A DNA stretch of 64,000 bases from Bog-793 sp963823945. GTDB lineage: Bacteria; Actinomycetota; Acidimicrobiia; Acidimicrobiales; Bog-793. The stretch is taken from NCBI GenBank assembly GCA_963823945.1, contig CAWGNK010000003.1, positions 558,001 through 622,000 of the forward strand, written 5' to 3'. The notes beneath the pieces are model-generated. The model was not told the DNA's origin and made no database searches. It worked only from the letters and a program-made list of their open reading frames with translations. How positions within the stretch are numbered: the stretch's first letter is position 1; every line of letters starts with the position of its first letter. The translations under genes were made by a program, and so were the position numbers. This document shows, piece after piece, positions 18,613 through 26,911 of the stretch.

Positions 18613-19785
18613 TCAGAGCTGCCCGAACGCCTCGAGGGCGGCGTCGAGGTGCGCGTCCTCGAGCGCGGCGCTCGCCTGGACGCGCAGCCTGGCCTGGCTC
18701 TCGGGCACGACCGGGAACGAGAAGCCGACGACGAGGACACCCAGCTCGTAGAGGCGCCGGCTCGCGGCCTCCACCTTGTGCGCGTCGCCGAGGATGATCG
18801 GGATGATGGCGCTCGCGCCGTCCGGGCAGGTGAAGCCCAGCTTGCGCAGTCCCTCTCGCAGCCGGGCGGTGTTGTCGTGCAGGCGGGCGACCCGCTCGGG
18901 TTCGGCGAGGAGGATCTCGATCGCGCGTGTCGCCGAACAGGCGACGGTCGCGGGCAGCGCGTTCGAGAACAGGCTCGGGCGTGCCCGTTGCACGAGCAGC
19001 TCGACGAGACGCTCCGACGCCGCGACGAATCCGCCGGCCGCCCCGCCGAGCGCTTTGCCGAGCGTGCCGGTGATGACGTCAACCTGGCCGAGAAGACCGA
19101 AGTGCTCCGGCACCCCGCGCCCGGCTGCCCCGAGGACCCCGATGCCGTGCGAGTCGTCGACGGCGAGGATGGCCCCGTGCGCACGGCACAGTGCCAGCAT
19201 CTCCGGAAGCGGCGCGAGATCGCCTTCCATGCTGAACACGCCGTCGGTCACGACCCAGCGCACGCCGCCCGGGTCGGCGGCGGTCAGGGCCTCCTCGAGC
19301 GCCACCAGGTCGTTGTGGGGGTAGATCTTCCGCTCGACGCCGCGGGTCTGGCGCACGGCGTCGATGATGCTGGCGTGGTTGAGCGCATCGGAGATGACGG
19401 TGTCGCCGGGTGCCGTGACCGTCGGGAAGAGGGCCTCGTTGGCGGTCCAGCAGCTGACGAAGGAGAGCGCGGCGGGCGTGCCGACGAGTCCGGCGACCGC
19501 CTGTTCGAGGCGCTCGTGCACGTCGAGCGTGCCACAGATGAAGCGCACCGAGGCCGTCCCCGCGCCGTGGGACTCGAGGCCCTTGATCCCTGCCGCGACG
19601 ACGTCGGGATGGTTGGCGAGCCCGAGGTAGTCGTTCGAGCAGAGCACGACGACCTCGCGTCCCCCGATCGGCACGACGGGGCCCATCGGGCCCGAGATCG
19701 CCCGCAATTCCTTGTACTGGCCGGCGGCACGCAGCCCCTCCAGGGCCGTGCCCGCCCGCCGGTCGAAGTCGTCGACGGCGGTCAT
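18613..19785 (-). CDS. kbl: glycine C-acetyltransferase (2-amino-3-ketobutyrate CoA ligase)
   Basis: 390 residues of the alpha-oxoamine synthase family (PLP fold type I). Features include CSNDYLGLANHP, the cofactor-binding AVDDSHGIGVLG, and the Schiff-base lysine in TGTLGKALGGAAGG. The enzyme splits 2-amino-3-ketobutyrate with CoA into glycine and acetyl-CoA. The family also contains BioF and related synthases, but the start codon overlaps the stop of tdh (ATGA), and that pairing is diagnostic for the threonine dehydrogenase pathway. Length is normal. It is translated by coupling from tdh, with no separate promoter seen. Confidence 0.93.
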   Translation of the reverse strand: MTAVDDFDRRAGTALEGLRAAGQYKELRAISGPMGPVVPIGGREVVVLCSNDYLGLANHPDVVAAGIKGLESHGAGTASVRFICGTLDVHERLEQAVAGLVGTPAALSFVSCWTANEALFPTVTAPGDTVISDALNHASIIDAVRQTRGVERKIYPHNDLVALEEALTAADPGGVRWVVTDGVFSMEGDLAPLPEMLALCRAHGAILAVDDSHGIGVLGAAGRGVPEHFGLLGQVDVITGTLGKALGGAAGGFVAASERLVELLVQRARPSLFSNALPATVACSATRAIEILLAEPERVARLHDNTARLREGLRKLGFTCPDGASAIIPIILGDAHKVEAASRRLYELGVLVVGFSFPVVPESQARLRVQASAALEDAHLDAALEAFGQL

Positions 19786-20837
19786 CGCGCGCCGATCTCG
19801 AAGATGACCTTCAGCGCGGCCCGGCTGGCGATCAGGGCGAAGGCCTCCTCGAACCTCTCCAGCGGCAGCACGTCGGTGACGAGGGCGTCCAGGTCGAGCT
19901 GGCCCGACAGGAGGAACCGCTCGACCGCGTACCAGGTGTCATAGACGATCCTGCCGTTGATGCCCAGCACGGTCGCGCCCTTGAAGATGATGTCGTTCGA
20001 CAGGTCGAGCGGCACCGCCGACTTGGGCAGTCCGAGCAGGGCGGCGGTGCCGCCGTTGCGCAGCGCCGCGAACCCCCCGGACAGCGCGTCGGGGTGCCCG
20101 CTCATCTCGATCAGCACGTCGGGGCCTTCTCCGGCGGTGATCCCTCGCACCTCGGTCACCCAGCCGGGGTCGCTCGACAAGACGATGTCGTCGGCGCCGA
20201 AGTGCCGGGCGAGCTCCAGGCGGTGGGGATCCACGTCGGTCGCGATGACGCGGGCGGCACCCAGCGACTGGGCGATCGCCACCGACGCGAGGCCGATCAC
20301 CCCCGAGCCCGTGACGAGCACGTTGCGACCGGAGACCTGTGCCGCGCTCACGGCGTGCATGGCGTTGCCGAGTGGGTCCATGATCGCCGCCGCCAGGTCG
20401 GGGATGCGCTCGTCGAGCACCCAGAGGTTGTGGTCCGGCATGGCGACGTACTCGGCGAAGCAGCCGTCCCGGTCGATGCCGATGATGTCGATCCGCTCGC
20501 AGATGTGCGCCCGCCCCGTGCGGCAGAGCTCGCACACGCCGCAACCGATATGGCCTTCACCGCTCACCCGCTGGCCGACCGTCACCTGCGAGACGCCTTC
20601 GCCGACGGCGGCGACCGTCCCGGTGAACTCGTGGCCGACGACGATCCCGAGGGGCACGCGGTTGGCGCTCCACTCGTCCCAGTCGAAGATGTGGTGGTCG
20701 GTCCCGCAGATGCCGGCGTAGCGCACCGCGACGAGCACGTCGCGGGGTCCGATCCCGGGGAGGGCGGACATCGTGTCGAGCTCGAGCCCCGGCGCCGGAC
20801 GACTCTTGCGAAGTGCCGCCATCGTGCCGTTGGCCAC
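19782..20837 (-). CDS. tdh: L-threonine 3-dehydrogenase
   Basis: About 351 residues of the zinc medium-chain dehydrogenase family. It shows YAGICGTDHHIFDWDEW (catalytic zinc Cys and the TDH-typical DxHIxxWDxW pattern), GHEFTGTVAAVG, the four-Cys structural zinc lobe GCGVCELCRTGRAHIC, and the NAD-binding turn VTGSGVIGLASVA. It oxidises threonine to 2-amino-3-ketobutyrate for Kbl. The frame is open to 20945, but GTG 20837 has AAAGGGAG just upstream and gives the normal length; ATG 20822 is possible. TACCTT at 20872-20877 (minus strand) is a likely -10, giving a leader of about 28 bases. Confidence 0.94.
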   Translation of the reverse strand: MANGTMAALRKSRPAPGLELDTMSALPGIGPRDVLVAVRYAGICGTDHHIFDWDEWSANRVPLGIVVGHEFTGTVAAVGEGVSQVTVGQRVSGEGHIGCGVCELCRTGRAHICERIDIIGIDRDGCFAEYVAMPDHNLWVLDERIPDLAAAIMDPLGNAMHAVSAAQVSGRNVLVTGSGVIGLASVAIAQSLGAARVIATDVDPHRLELARHFGADDIVLSSDPGWVTEVRGITAGEGPDVLIEMSGHPDALSGGFAALRNGGTAALLGLPKSAVPLDLSNDIIFKGATVLGINGRIVYDTWYAVERFLLSGQLDLDALVTDVLPLERFEEAFALIASRAALKVIFEIGAR

Positions 20838-21700
20838 GAGGCTCCCTTTCTGTCGGCGAAGTTCCTCACCCAAGGTAGTCAGGTGCCGGACCCGAATCAG
20901 CACGCTGAGCTCAGAGCCCCTCTGCGCCGGGTGTCCCGTCGGCACCTCGTCCGGCCGGGTGGCCTGGGCGGTTCCTGCGCGAAGGGCATGAGATGAGTGC
21001 AGGTGACGTTACGGTCCTTGTTCCAGGGAACCGACAGGGTGCCGCCGTTCTCATGATCGTCCGTGGCGGGCCAGGGCGTGGCCTTCGCCTGACGCGCCAC
21101 CACAGCGCGCCTCAGATCAAGGCGTCGTGCTGCGCTGACCGTGTGATCGGGCGGCTACCCGTCGCCGACGAGTGTTGTCGGCCCCTTCAGAGGGAGAACC
21201 CCTCCGTCGAACTGACGCAGCGCCCAAGACGCACCCCGGGGAACGTGTCCGCTGGCAAGCCGGGGTCGTTCGGATTCAACACTTCCAAGGCTCCGACGCG
21301 GAGGTGTGACGACAGTTGGCGGGGATCGACGCGGGTGTTCGATCGACGGCCGGCGGTGGGTGCTTGCCTGGATTGGACTACTGCGCCGACGAGAGTGCAG
21401 CCCAACGTGAGACTCGACCGCCGTGGGGATCGGAAAGCTCTTCCAAGAATCGGCTATAGCTAACTGACTTCACCATGGCCACAACTGTCATGCTGATTTT
21501 TCTCACCCGGAAGATCCTCTTTCGTCAACAACTCAGATGTTGGCTACCTAACCAACCTGCCTAACGCTGAGTAGTTCGCCTTTATTCCTCAGGTGCTGCT
21601 CGATGACCTCGCGGCGCGAACGGGTTGTCGTAGTTACGGCGTCGCCAAGGTCGAACTAGGCCACGACCCGGCGGTGGCTGCGCGCGTACGATGACCGCTG
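20838..21700 (+). other. 863-base intergenic region, no recognisable gene
   Basis: Apart from the tdh promoter at its left end and the SDR promoter at its right, I find no credible gene. Frames open here have atypical codon use, with many Cys and Arg codons and no motif. The part from about 21470 to 21600 is clearly AT-richer than anything else nearby. No att-like direct repeat, integrase or tRNA fragment was seen. It may be decayed sequence at the edge of an accessory segment. Confidence 0.5.
21687..21692 (+). promoter_or_regulatory. -10 box before the SDR gene
   Basis: TACGAT followed by 8 bases and the ATG at 21701, so any leader would be 0-2 bases. Confidence 0.5.
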
Positions 21701-22462
21701 ATGGGCCAAAGTGCGGGCCGCGCGGTACTCGTGACCGGGGCGTCTCGCGGAATCGGCGCCGCGGTTGCCCGTGCCTTCGCTTCAGCCGGCGACCGTGTCG
21801 CCGTGCACTACCACGAGCGCGCGGACAGCGCCGCGGTGGTTCTGGAGTCACTGTCGGGCTCGGGGCACGTGGTCGTCGGTGCCGACCTCGCTGACGCGAA
21901 CGCCGTGCGCCGTATGGTCGACGCCGCTGCCGAGGAGCTCGGCGGCCTGGACGTGCTGGTGAACAACGCCGGCGTCATCGGACCGCACCCGATCACCGAA
22001 TCGAGCTACGAGCAGTGGCAGCGTGCCTGGCAAGAGACGCTGGCGGTGAATCTCGTCGGCGCGGCGAGTGTGACCTGGTGCGCCGTGCAGCACATGATCC
22101 GCGGCGGAGGCGGAAGCATCGTCAACATCTCGTCTCGTGGCGCCTTCCGCGGCGAACCGTCGCAACCCGCCTACGGGGCGAGCAAGGCGGGGCTCATCGC
22201 GTTCGGGCAATCCATGTCGCGCGCGCTCGGTCCCTACGGGATCACCGTTACCGCAGTCGCGCCCGGATTCACCGAGACCGACATGACCGTGGAGCAACTC
22301 GCAGGGGACAAGGGTGACAAGCGCCGTGCCGAAAGCCCGCTCGGCCGCGTCAACACCGCCGAGGAGGTGGCCGCGGCGGTCGTCTTCCTCGCCTCCCCCG
22401 AGGCGGCGATGGCTAGCGGCACCGTGCTCGACATGAACGGAGCGTCGTACCTCCGGATGTGA
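21701..22462 (+). CDS. short-chain dehydrogenase/reductase (FabG-like)
   Basis: 253 residues, classical SDR. The NAD(P)-binding TGASRGIG lies at 13-20, NNAG follows after strand 4 in DVLVNNAGVIG, the catalytic Ser is in NISSRGAF and the YxxxK pair in YGASKAG, and the C-terminus GTVLDMNGASYL closes the fold. These are the features of 3-oxoacyl-ACP-reductase-like enzymes, but the group covers many alcohol or ketone substrates and no partner gene specifies one. No ribosome site is visible and a -10 box lies 8 bases upstream. It stands alone on the plus strand, facing a convergent minus-strand hydrolase gene. Confidence 0.88.
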   Translation: MGQSAGRAVLVTGASRGIGAAVARAFASAGDRVAVHYHERADSAAVVLESLSGSGHVVVGADLADANAVRRMVDAAAEELGGLDVLVNNAGVIGPHPITESSYEQWQRAWQETLAVNLVGAASVTWCAVQHMIRGGGGSIVNISSRGAFRGEPSQPAYGASKAGLIAFGQSMSRALGPYGITVTAVAPGFTETDMTVEQLAGDKGDKRRAESPLGRVNTAEEVAAAVVFLASPEAAMASGTVLDMNGASYLRM

Positions 22463-22564
22463 GCGGTGACGGCTGATCAGCGCGGGATTCCGGCTCGTTC
22501 GCGCGGTCGTCGTTTCGTTGGTGCGTGCTCGGGTCGGAACCAGTCGGGTGCGCCTCGAGGCAGT

Positions 22565-22610
22565 CGGGTGGGCGCCGGCGGGCCACCCGGCACCCGGCAG
22601 TGTCGGGTGG
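22565..22610. terminator. two overlapping hairpins between convergent genes
   Basis: CGGGTGG (22565-22571) can pair with CCACCCG (22583-22589), and the same CCACCCG can instead pair with CGGGTGG at 22604-22610. The structure sits between the stops of the SDR gene and the convergent hydrolase gene and could terminate in either direction. No U-tract is present. Confidence 0.4.
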
Positions 22611-22620
22611 TCTCGCCTCC

Positions 22621-23361
22621 CTACGGCGTCAAGTGCGCTTCGAAGAACTCGATGATGCGTCTGCGTGCATCTCGTGCGGATGCCTCGTGGTAGCCCGAAC
22701 CCGGCGAAAGCATCCCGAAGACCGGCTCCAGGACGGAGAACGGGAACGGGCTCTTGTCTCCAGCCCCTTCGTGGTCGTTGAGGAAGGAGTGCCCGGCCTC
22801 GGGGTACTCCATCACATCGTGCTCGACTCCGACGGCCGTCAAGGCCCGTTCCAGGCGATCGGCGGCCCCTCGCAGCGAGCGATCCTTGCCGCCGTAGCTG
22901 CCGACAATCGGGCAGGCCCGTCTCAGGAAGCTGGGCGTGTAGGCGTTTCTCGGAGCGGTGCCGTAGTTGACGCTCGACACGCTGAACCCGCGATCGGCTG
23001 CGAGCATCAAGGCAAACCCCCCTCCCATGCAGAAGCCGACCACGCCGATTCTGCCCGTGCAGTCACCCCGGGCCCCCAGCCAGTCACGCGCGGCGTCGAT
23101 GTTGTCGAACGACCGCCCCCGTCCAGCGCGTACGTCGCGCATGGCCGAGACCAGGCAGGTCAACATCCCTCTCCCCGCGAAAAGGTCCGGTGCGACAGCG
23201 AGGTACCCTTCGCCCGCAAGCCAGTCAGCCTGGTTCCGTAGGTCCTGGCTCATCCCCATGGCGTCGTGGATGACGACCACACCTGGCCAGGGTCCCTCGC
23301 CCTCAGGTGTCGCCAGGTAGGACGGCAGCTCACCCGGAGTGGGGATCATCACCTCGGCCAT
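22621..23361 (-). CDS. dienelactone hydrolase family protein
   Basis: 246 residues, alpha/beta-hydrolase fold. The catalytic residues of the dienelactone hydrolase type are readable: nucleophile Cys in GFCMGGGFAL, Asp in SYGGKDRSLRG and His in AGHSFLND. The oxyanion region VVVIHDAMGMSQ lies near residue 30. Family members hydrolyse lactones and esters in aromatic degradation, but many have other roles. ATG 23361 overlaps the flavodoxin stop by one base (TGATG) and has GGAGG nearby, so translation is coupled to that gene. Frames continue upstream but the family N-terminus starts here. Confidence 0.88.
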   Translation of the reverse strand: MAEVMIPTPGELPSYLATPEGEGPWPGVVVIHDAMGMSQDLRNQADWLAGEGYLAVAPDLFAGRGMLTCLVSAMRDVRAGRGRSFDNIDAARDWLGARGDCTGRIGVVGFCMGGGFALMLAADRGFSVSSVNYGTAPRNAYTPSFLRRACPIVGSYGGKDRSLRGAADRLERALTAVGVEHDVMEYPEAGHSFLNDHEGAGDKSPFPFSVLEPVFGMLSPGSGYHEASARDARRRIIEFFEAHLTP

Positions 23362-23951
23362 CACGCCTCCGTCGAGGTGGGCGGTTGCCCCGCACGGTCC
23401 GCATCTGTGAGGCCGTTCGACGCCATGCTTGCCGCGAGCCGCTTGCCCCATTCTTGGGCTCGGGCCTCCTCACCCGGTTCGAGCCGATTCTGCAAGGTGA
23501 CGAAGAAGCTCTCGGGCGTGGCCACCTCCTCGAACCCGCGCCTCCGAAGCTTCCGGCTGATCAGCCTCGAGGCCTTCCCTCTGAGGACTGCCGGACCCTT
23601 GAAGCGGGTGTCGAAGGCGGCAACCTTTGTGTGGCCGCGGCCGAGCGATGTGAGCCAGTCGCTCACGCCTGGGCCTTGGGCGTCGCGATCAAGCACCAGA
23701 TCGTTCTTGGTGTTCTGCGCAGTTGCACCCGCCCACTTGCGCGTGCGGGTTCGACTCATGCCGTGAAAATGGGTGGGAGCGCCCACCACGAGCAGGTCGG
23801 CGTCGCCCAACCGTTCGCGACCCGCCTCAGTCACCGGGACCACGACCACGTCGTCCACCGACTCAAGGCCCTGGCCAAGACCCTTGCCAATGGCGTCGGC
23901 CACCGCGTGCGTGTTGCCGAACATCGACTCGTAGACGACCACCGCGCGCAT
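23361..23951 (-). CDS. flavodoxin-like FMN-binding protein
   Basis: 196 residues. The N-terminus VVVYESMFGNTHAVADAI is the phosphate-binding loop of flavodoxins (T/S-x-x-G-N-T), and VVGAPTHFHGMS fits the second FMN-contacting loop. The C-terminal part is longer than in classical flavodoxins and resembles flavodoxin-domain proteins of actinobacteria. It could carry electrons or act as a quinone or nitro reductase. ATG 23951 has AGGAGG 7 bases upstream; a GTG at 23957 overlaps that site and is less likely. TAGCGT at 24002-24007 (minus) is a plausible -10. It is the first gene of a two-gene unit with the hydrolase. Confidence 0.85.
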   Translation of the reverse strand: MRAVVVYESMFGNTHAVADAIGKGLGQGLESVDDVVVVPVTEAGRERLGDADLLVVGAPTHFHGMSRTRTRKWAGATAQNTKNDLVLDRDAQGPGVSDWLTSLGRGHTKVAAFDTRFKGPAVLRGKASRLISRKLRRRGFEEVATPESFFVTLQNRLEPGEEARAQEWGKRLAASMASNGLTDADRAGQPPTSTEA

Positions 23952-24079
23952 AATCACGCCTCCTGTGCCCGCCGACCCTTCGAAGCGGTCTTGCGCCGAG
24001 CACGCTAGCTCTGCTCGCCCCTGATCGCCGGGTGGGAGGTACCCGTCGATCCGCCGTTTCCCGGGCTAGACGAACGCAC

Positions 24080-24544
24080 TCACAACGACTCTGCGGCCTT
24101 CTTGATCGCTAGAAGGGTCGCGGGAATCCCCCGATGGGCCGCCTCGGTTCGATCAGCGATTTGCGCCCGAGCGTCATCACCGAATCGCTCCTCGAATCTT
24201 GTGAGGCCAGCGGGGAGGAACTCCCAGGATTCAGTGACGCTGGTCCCACCTTCGACCGGGGAGAACGTGTAGCCCCAACGGACCCATGAGTCGCCAACTA
24301 CGAACGCGAACTCCTGGCCCCGCTCTGCCACCACGACTTCGGAACGCGTCTCCCAGGTCCGCTCGGTGGTTTCGTTGCGACCGGTGAACCGCGCGCCCAC
24401 CCGGGGGCCGTCACCGTCGTCCCACCAGCAGGCTTTGCAGACCGGACTCCATTCGCCCATGCGAGTGACGTCCGAGATCATGTCGTACAGCAACTCTGCC
24501 GGACGGGCGATCACGATCGATGCTGAGTAGCTGGGGTTTGTCAT
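24080..24544 (-). CDS. SRPBCC family (polyketide cyclase/START-like) protein
   Basis: 154 residues with the helix-grip fold pattern of SRPBCC proteins. The first strand is SASIVIARPAELLYDMISD, followed by RMGEWSPVCKACWWDDGDG, then alternating strands (RWGYTFSPVEGGTSVTESWEF) and a long C-terminal amphipathic helix. This family binds hydrophobic ligands in a central cavity; some members are cyclases, others carriers or stress proteins. Nothing in the sequence shows a specific ligand. It lies on the minus strand downstream of the TetR gene, 63 bases after it, so the two may share a transcript. Confidence 0.85.
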   Translation of the reverse strand: MTNPSYSASIVIARPAELLYDMISDVTRMGEWSPVCKACWWDDGDGPRVGARFTGRNETTERTWETRSEVVVAERGQEFAFVVGDSWVRWGYTFSPVEGGTSVTESWEFLPAGLTRFEERFGDDARAQIADRTEAAHRGIPATLLAIKKAAESL

Positions 24545-24607
24545 CGGCGCATTCTTGCACCGCGCGATCGACTGTCCCTTGGCGCCAGGTCGTGTGTCCG
24601 GTTGCCT

Positions 24608-25258
24608 CTAGACGCGGCTCGGCGTGCCGACTCGAGGACAGGCGAAGGTTCGCAGGTGGGCGATGGCGGCGTCGAGGGCGACTTCAAGCGGGTAGGTGCT
24701 GCGTGTTGTCTTGGCGAGCAGGAGCCCGCCTTGCAGGCTGGCCATTACGCCGAGGGCCAGTGTCGCCGGGTCCGCGTCCGATCGCAGTTCGCCCCGCCGG
24801 GCCATGGTCGCCAACCCGTCAGCAAGGAGTTTCTCCCAGCTGCCGATGGCGTCGGCCAGCCGGACGCGAGCGCTGTCGTCCAGCTCGGCGAGCTCGTTGG
24901 CCAGTGACCCGAGCGGGCAACCCCCCCGACAGCCGAGCTCTCGTTGCACCGCGACGATCATGTCGCGCCAGCCGGTGATGTCCTCCCAGGTCGCGAGGGA
25001 CTCGAGCGCCGGCCGCTGGAAGGCGAGGATCCTGTCGCGCTGGCGGTCGATCACCGCGCCGACAAGGGCGCTCTTGCCAGAGAAGTAGTGGTATAGCTGC
25101 GACCTGCTGGTCCCGGTTGCCCGGCCCACCTCGTCGAGGCTCGCGGCCGCGACCCCGCGTGCATAGATGAGGTCAGCGGCGGCGTCAACGATCCGCTGAC
25201 GGGTCTCGCGGCCCTTCCGCGTCGGCGGACCCCACTCGTCACCTCGGTCGACAGTCAC
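24608..25258 (-). CDS. TetR family transcriptional regulator
   Basis: 216 residues. The N-terminal HTH is clear: RQRIVDAAADLIYARGVAAA followed by SLDEVGRATGTSRSQLYHYF (recognition helix about residues 45-58). The C-terminal ligand domain has ELGCRGGCPLGSLANELAE, a pattern seen in the LmrA/YxaF-like subgroup. The start is GTG 25258. The gene diverges from the molybdoenzyme/cytochrome unit, and a 16-bp near-palindrome at 25313-25328 in between overlaps that unit's probable -10, so repression of the divergent genes is the natural reading. The inducer is unknown. Confidence 0.88.
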   Translation of the reverse strand: MTVDRGDEWGPPTRKGRETRQRIVDAAADLIYARGVAAASLDEVGRATGTSRSQLYHYFSGKSALVGAVIDRQRDRILAFQRPALESLATWEDITGWRDMIVAVQRELGCRGGCPLGSLANELAELDDSARVRLADAIGSWEKLLADGLATMARRGELRSDADPATLALGVMASLQGGLLLAKTTRSTYPLEVALDAAIAHLRTFACPRVGTPSRV

Positions 25259-25307
25259 ACGTGCCGCGTCCTCACAGAATTTGAACTGGCCAGCCGGTCC
25301 GCGGGCT

Positions 25308-25328
25308 TAGAATGGACCGCGCAGTCCA
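25308..25328 (+). promoter_or_regulatory. -10 box overlapped by a palindromic TetR-type operator
   Basis: TAGAAT at 25308-25313 is a probable -10 for the plus-strand unit. Its last base begins TGGACCGCGCAGTCCA (25313-25328), which is symmetrical at 7 of 8 base pairs. Size, symmetry and position between divergent genes suit a TetR-family operator. Confidence 0.55.
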
Positions 25329-25355
25329 GTTTATTCGTGAGGAGCTCTTTTGTCG

Positions 25356-25460
25356 ATGACGAAAGCCCCGCTGCGCCTTCAGCCCGAACTCGACGAAACC
25401 GCTGCCGGCATCGGGACCGCGCTTCAGTCCGTGCTCGACGCGGAGCGACCCACGCCATGA
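25356..25460 (+). CDS. 34-residue small ORF translationally coupled to the molybdoenzyme gene
   Basis: ATG 25356 opens a frame of 34 codons whose TGA stop (25458-25460) overlaps the ATG of the next gene as ATGA. GAGGAG at 25339-25344 is a ribosome-site-like sequence, about 11 bases before the ATG. The peptide is mildly acidic, with LRLQPELDETAAGIGTAL in its middle and no membrane segment or Cys. It could be a real small protein or a leader peptide whose translation drives the downstream gene. I recognise no family. Confidence 0.4.
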   Translation: MTKAPLRLQPELDETAAGIGTALQSVLDAERPTP

Positions 25461-26167
25461 CAGCAAGCTCTCCAGTCCCGCTCGAGCAACCGGTGCGCGT
25501 CGGGAGACGGGTCTTCCTCGGCATGGTCGGCTTGGGCGCGGTGGGAATCGTCGCCGGTGCCACGGTGCAAAGAAGGCTGGCCGAGGTGCTGGGGTCCGGC
25601 CTGGGTCGCCTGCTCCCAGGCGGCGACAACTTCCAGATCTACAGCGTCACAAACACGTTTCCCCTCATCAGACCGGATCGCTACCGGCTCGAGGTCACGG
25701 GGCTCGTGGAGCGACCGCTCACGCTCACCCTCGCCGACCTTGAGGCCATGCCCAGTACCCAGCTCGTAAAGACGTTCCAGTGCGTGACGGGATGGCAGGT
25801 TCCAGACGTGCACTGGGAGGGCGTGAAGCTGAGCGACGTGCTCGACGCCGCCCGGGTGAAGCCGGGGGCCGTCGCCTTGTCGTTCGCTTCCTATGACGGC
25901 ACCGACACCGAAAGCCTGACGCTCGACCAGGCTCGTCGCCCTGACGTCATCGTCGCCTACCGCATGCTCGGGGGCCCGATCACGACGGAGCACGGCGGCC
26001 CCGTCAGGCTCTACGTCGCTCCGATGTTCGGCTACAAGTCGCTCAAGTGGCTCTCGGCCATCCGTGTCGTCGACAGGGTCGAGCCTGGGTTCTGGGAGCA
26101 GAGCGGCTACCCGGTCAACGGCTGGCTCGACGGCTCTACTGGCCCGACTGACACGACTTCTGGCTGA
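25457..26167 (+). CDS. molybdopterin-dependent oxidoreductase (sulfite oxidase fold, MsrP/YedY-like)
   Basis: 236 residues. The N-terminus has a twin-arginine-type signal, VGRRVFLG (residues 15-22) before a hydrophobic stretch, so the protein is probably exported folded by Tat. The core matches the sulfite-oxidase molybdopterin domain: GLVERPLTLTLADLE, the Mo-ligand cysteine (Cys109) in TFQCVTGWQVPDVHWEG, and TEHGGPVRLYVAPMFGYKSL. Relatives include MsrP, which repairs methionine sulfoxide, though many actinobacterial members have unknown substrates. ATG 25457 has GGAGCG 9 bases upstream and overlaps the small ORF stop. The next gene, beginning on the very next base, is a cytochrome b that should supply electrons. 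Confidence 0.88.
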   Translation: MTASSPVPLEQPVRVGRRVFLGMVGLGAVGIVAGATVQRRLAEVLGSGLGRLLPGGDNFQIYSVTNTFPLIRPDRYRLEVTGLVERPLTLTLADLEAMPSTQLVKTFQCVTGWQVPDVHWEGVKLSDVLDAARVKPGAVALSFASYDGTDTESLTLDQARRPDVIVAYRMLGGPITTEHGGPVRLYVAPMFGYKSLKWLSAIRVVDRVEPGFWEQSGYPVNGWLDGSTGPTDTTSG

Positions 26168-26911
26168 GTGAACAACGTGCCCGCGGACCAAGATCGAAAT
26201 CAGCCTTCCGGTGAAGCACTGACACCGCTGCGGATCACCCGCTTCGATCTCGTACAAAGGGTCGCCCACTGGTCCAACGCCTTGCTCTTCGGCGTCCTCA
26301 TGCTCACCGCCCTGCCTCTGTACTTCTCTTCGGTCGAGAGCCTTGTCGGACGACACCTGCTGATCGCCGAGATTCATCTCTGGGCGGGCTTGGTGTTGCC
26401 GGTTCCGCTCGTCGTCTCGCTGCTGGGACCCTGGGGAGCACGGATGCGGCGCGATATCCGGCGCATCAGTCGCTGGACAAAGGACGAGGTCCGCTGGCTC
26501 TGGCGCGCCGGCTGGAAAGCCCCCCGGATCACCGACAAGTTCAATCCGGGACAGAAGATCAACGCCATCTTTGTCGCCGGCGCGATGGTCGTCATGCTCG
26601 GGACCGGATTGATCCTCAAGTGGTTCAACGTGGTTCCCGTCGACTGGCGCCAAGGAGCAACCTTCGTCCACGAGGTGCTGGCGTTCGCCATCTTCATCGT
26701 CGTGATCGGCCACATCGGTTTCGCCGTCACCCACCGCGACGCGCTCCGGGCGATGGTGAGGGGATGGGTACCTGAAACCTGGGCGAGGAAGCACGCGCCG
26801 GGGTGGCTAGAAGAAGAACGAGAAGCCGATGCGCTCCGCACGACGAAGACGGTGCGAAGCGTCGAGTCCCGGGCGGCGGCGACCGCCGGCTCGCGCGGCG
26901 ACCTTCCATAG
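26168..26911 (+). CDS. cytochrome b561 / formate-dehydrogenase-gamma-like membrane protein
   Basis: 247 residues with four predicted membrane helices (about 38-55, 66-86, 132-150 and 165-187). Candidate haem-ligating histidines are His34 (RVAHW), His70 (EIHLW), His168 (FVHEV) and His182 (VIGHIG), the pattern of di-haem b-type subunits. FNPGQKINA before helix 3 is typical of the formate dehydrogenase gamma family. The GTG directly follows the molybdoenzyme TGA with no gap, so the two form a membrane electron-transfer pair: quinol to haem b to the exported molybdoenzyme (inferred). The C-terminal 50 residues are a charged, low-complexity tail. Confidence 0.88.
   Translation: MNNVPADQDRNQPSGEALTPLRITRFDLVQRVAHWSNALLFGVLMLTALPLYFSSVESLVGRHLLIAEIHLWAGLVLPVPLVVSLLGPWGARMRRDIRRISRWTKDEVRWLWRAGWKAPRITDKFNPGQKINAIFVAGAMVVMLGTGLILKWFNVVPVDWRQGATFVHEVLAFAIFIVVIGHIGFAVTHRDALRAMVRGWVPETWARKHAPGWLEEEREADALRTTKTVRSVESRAAATAGSRGDLP

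Noticed and set aside
20993..21463. A 156-codon plus-strand frame in the long gap after tdh
   Set aside because: No ribosome site, odd Cys/Arg-rich composition and no similarity I recognise; treated as non-coding.
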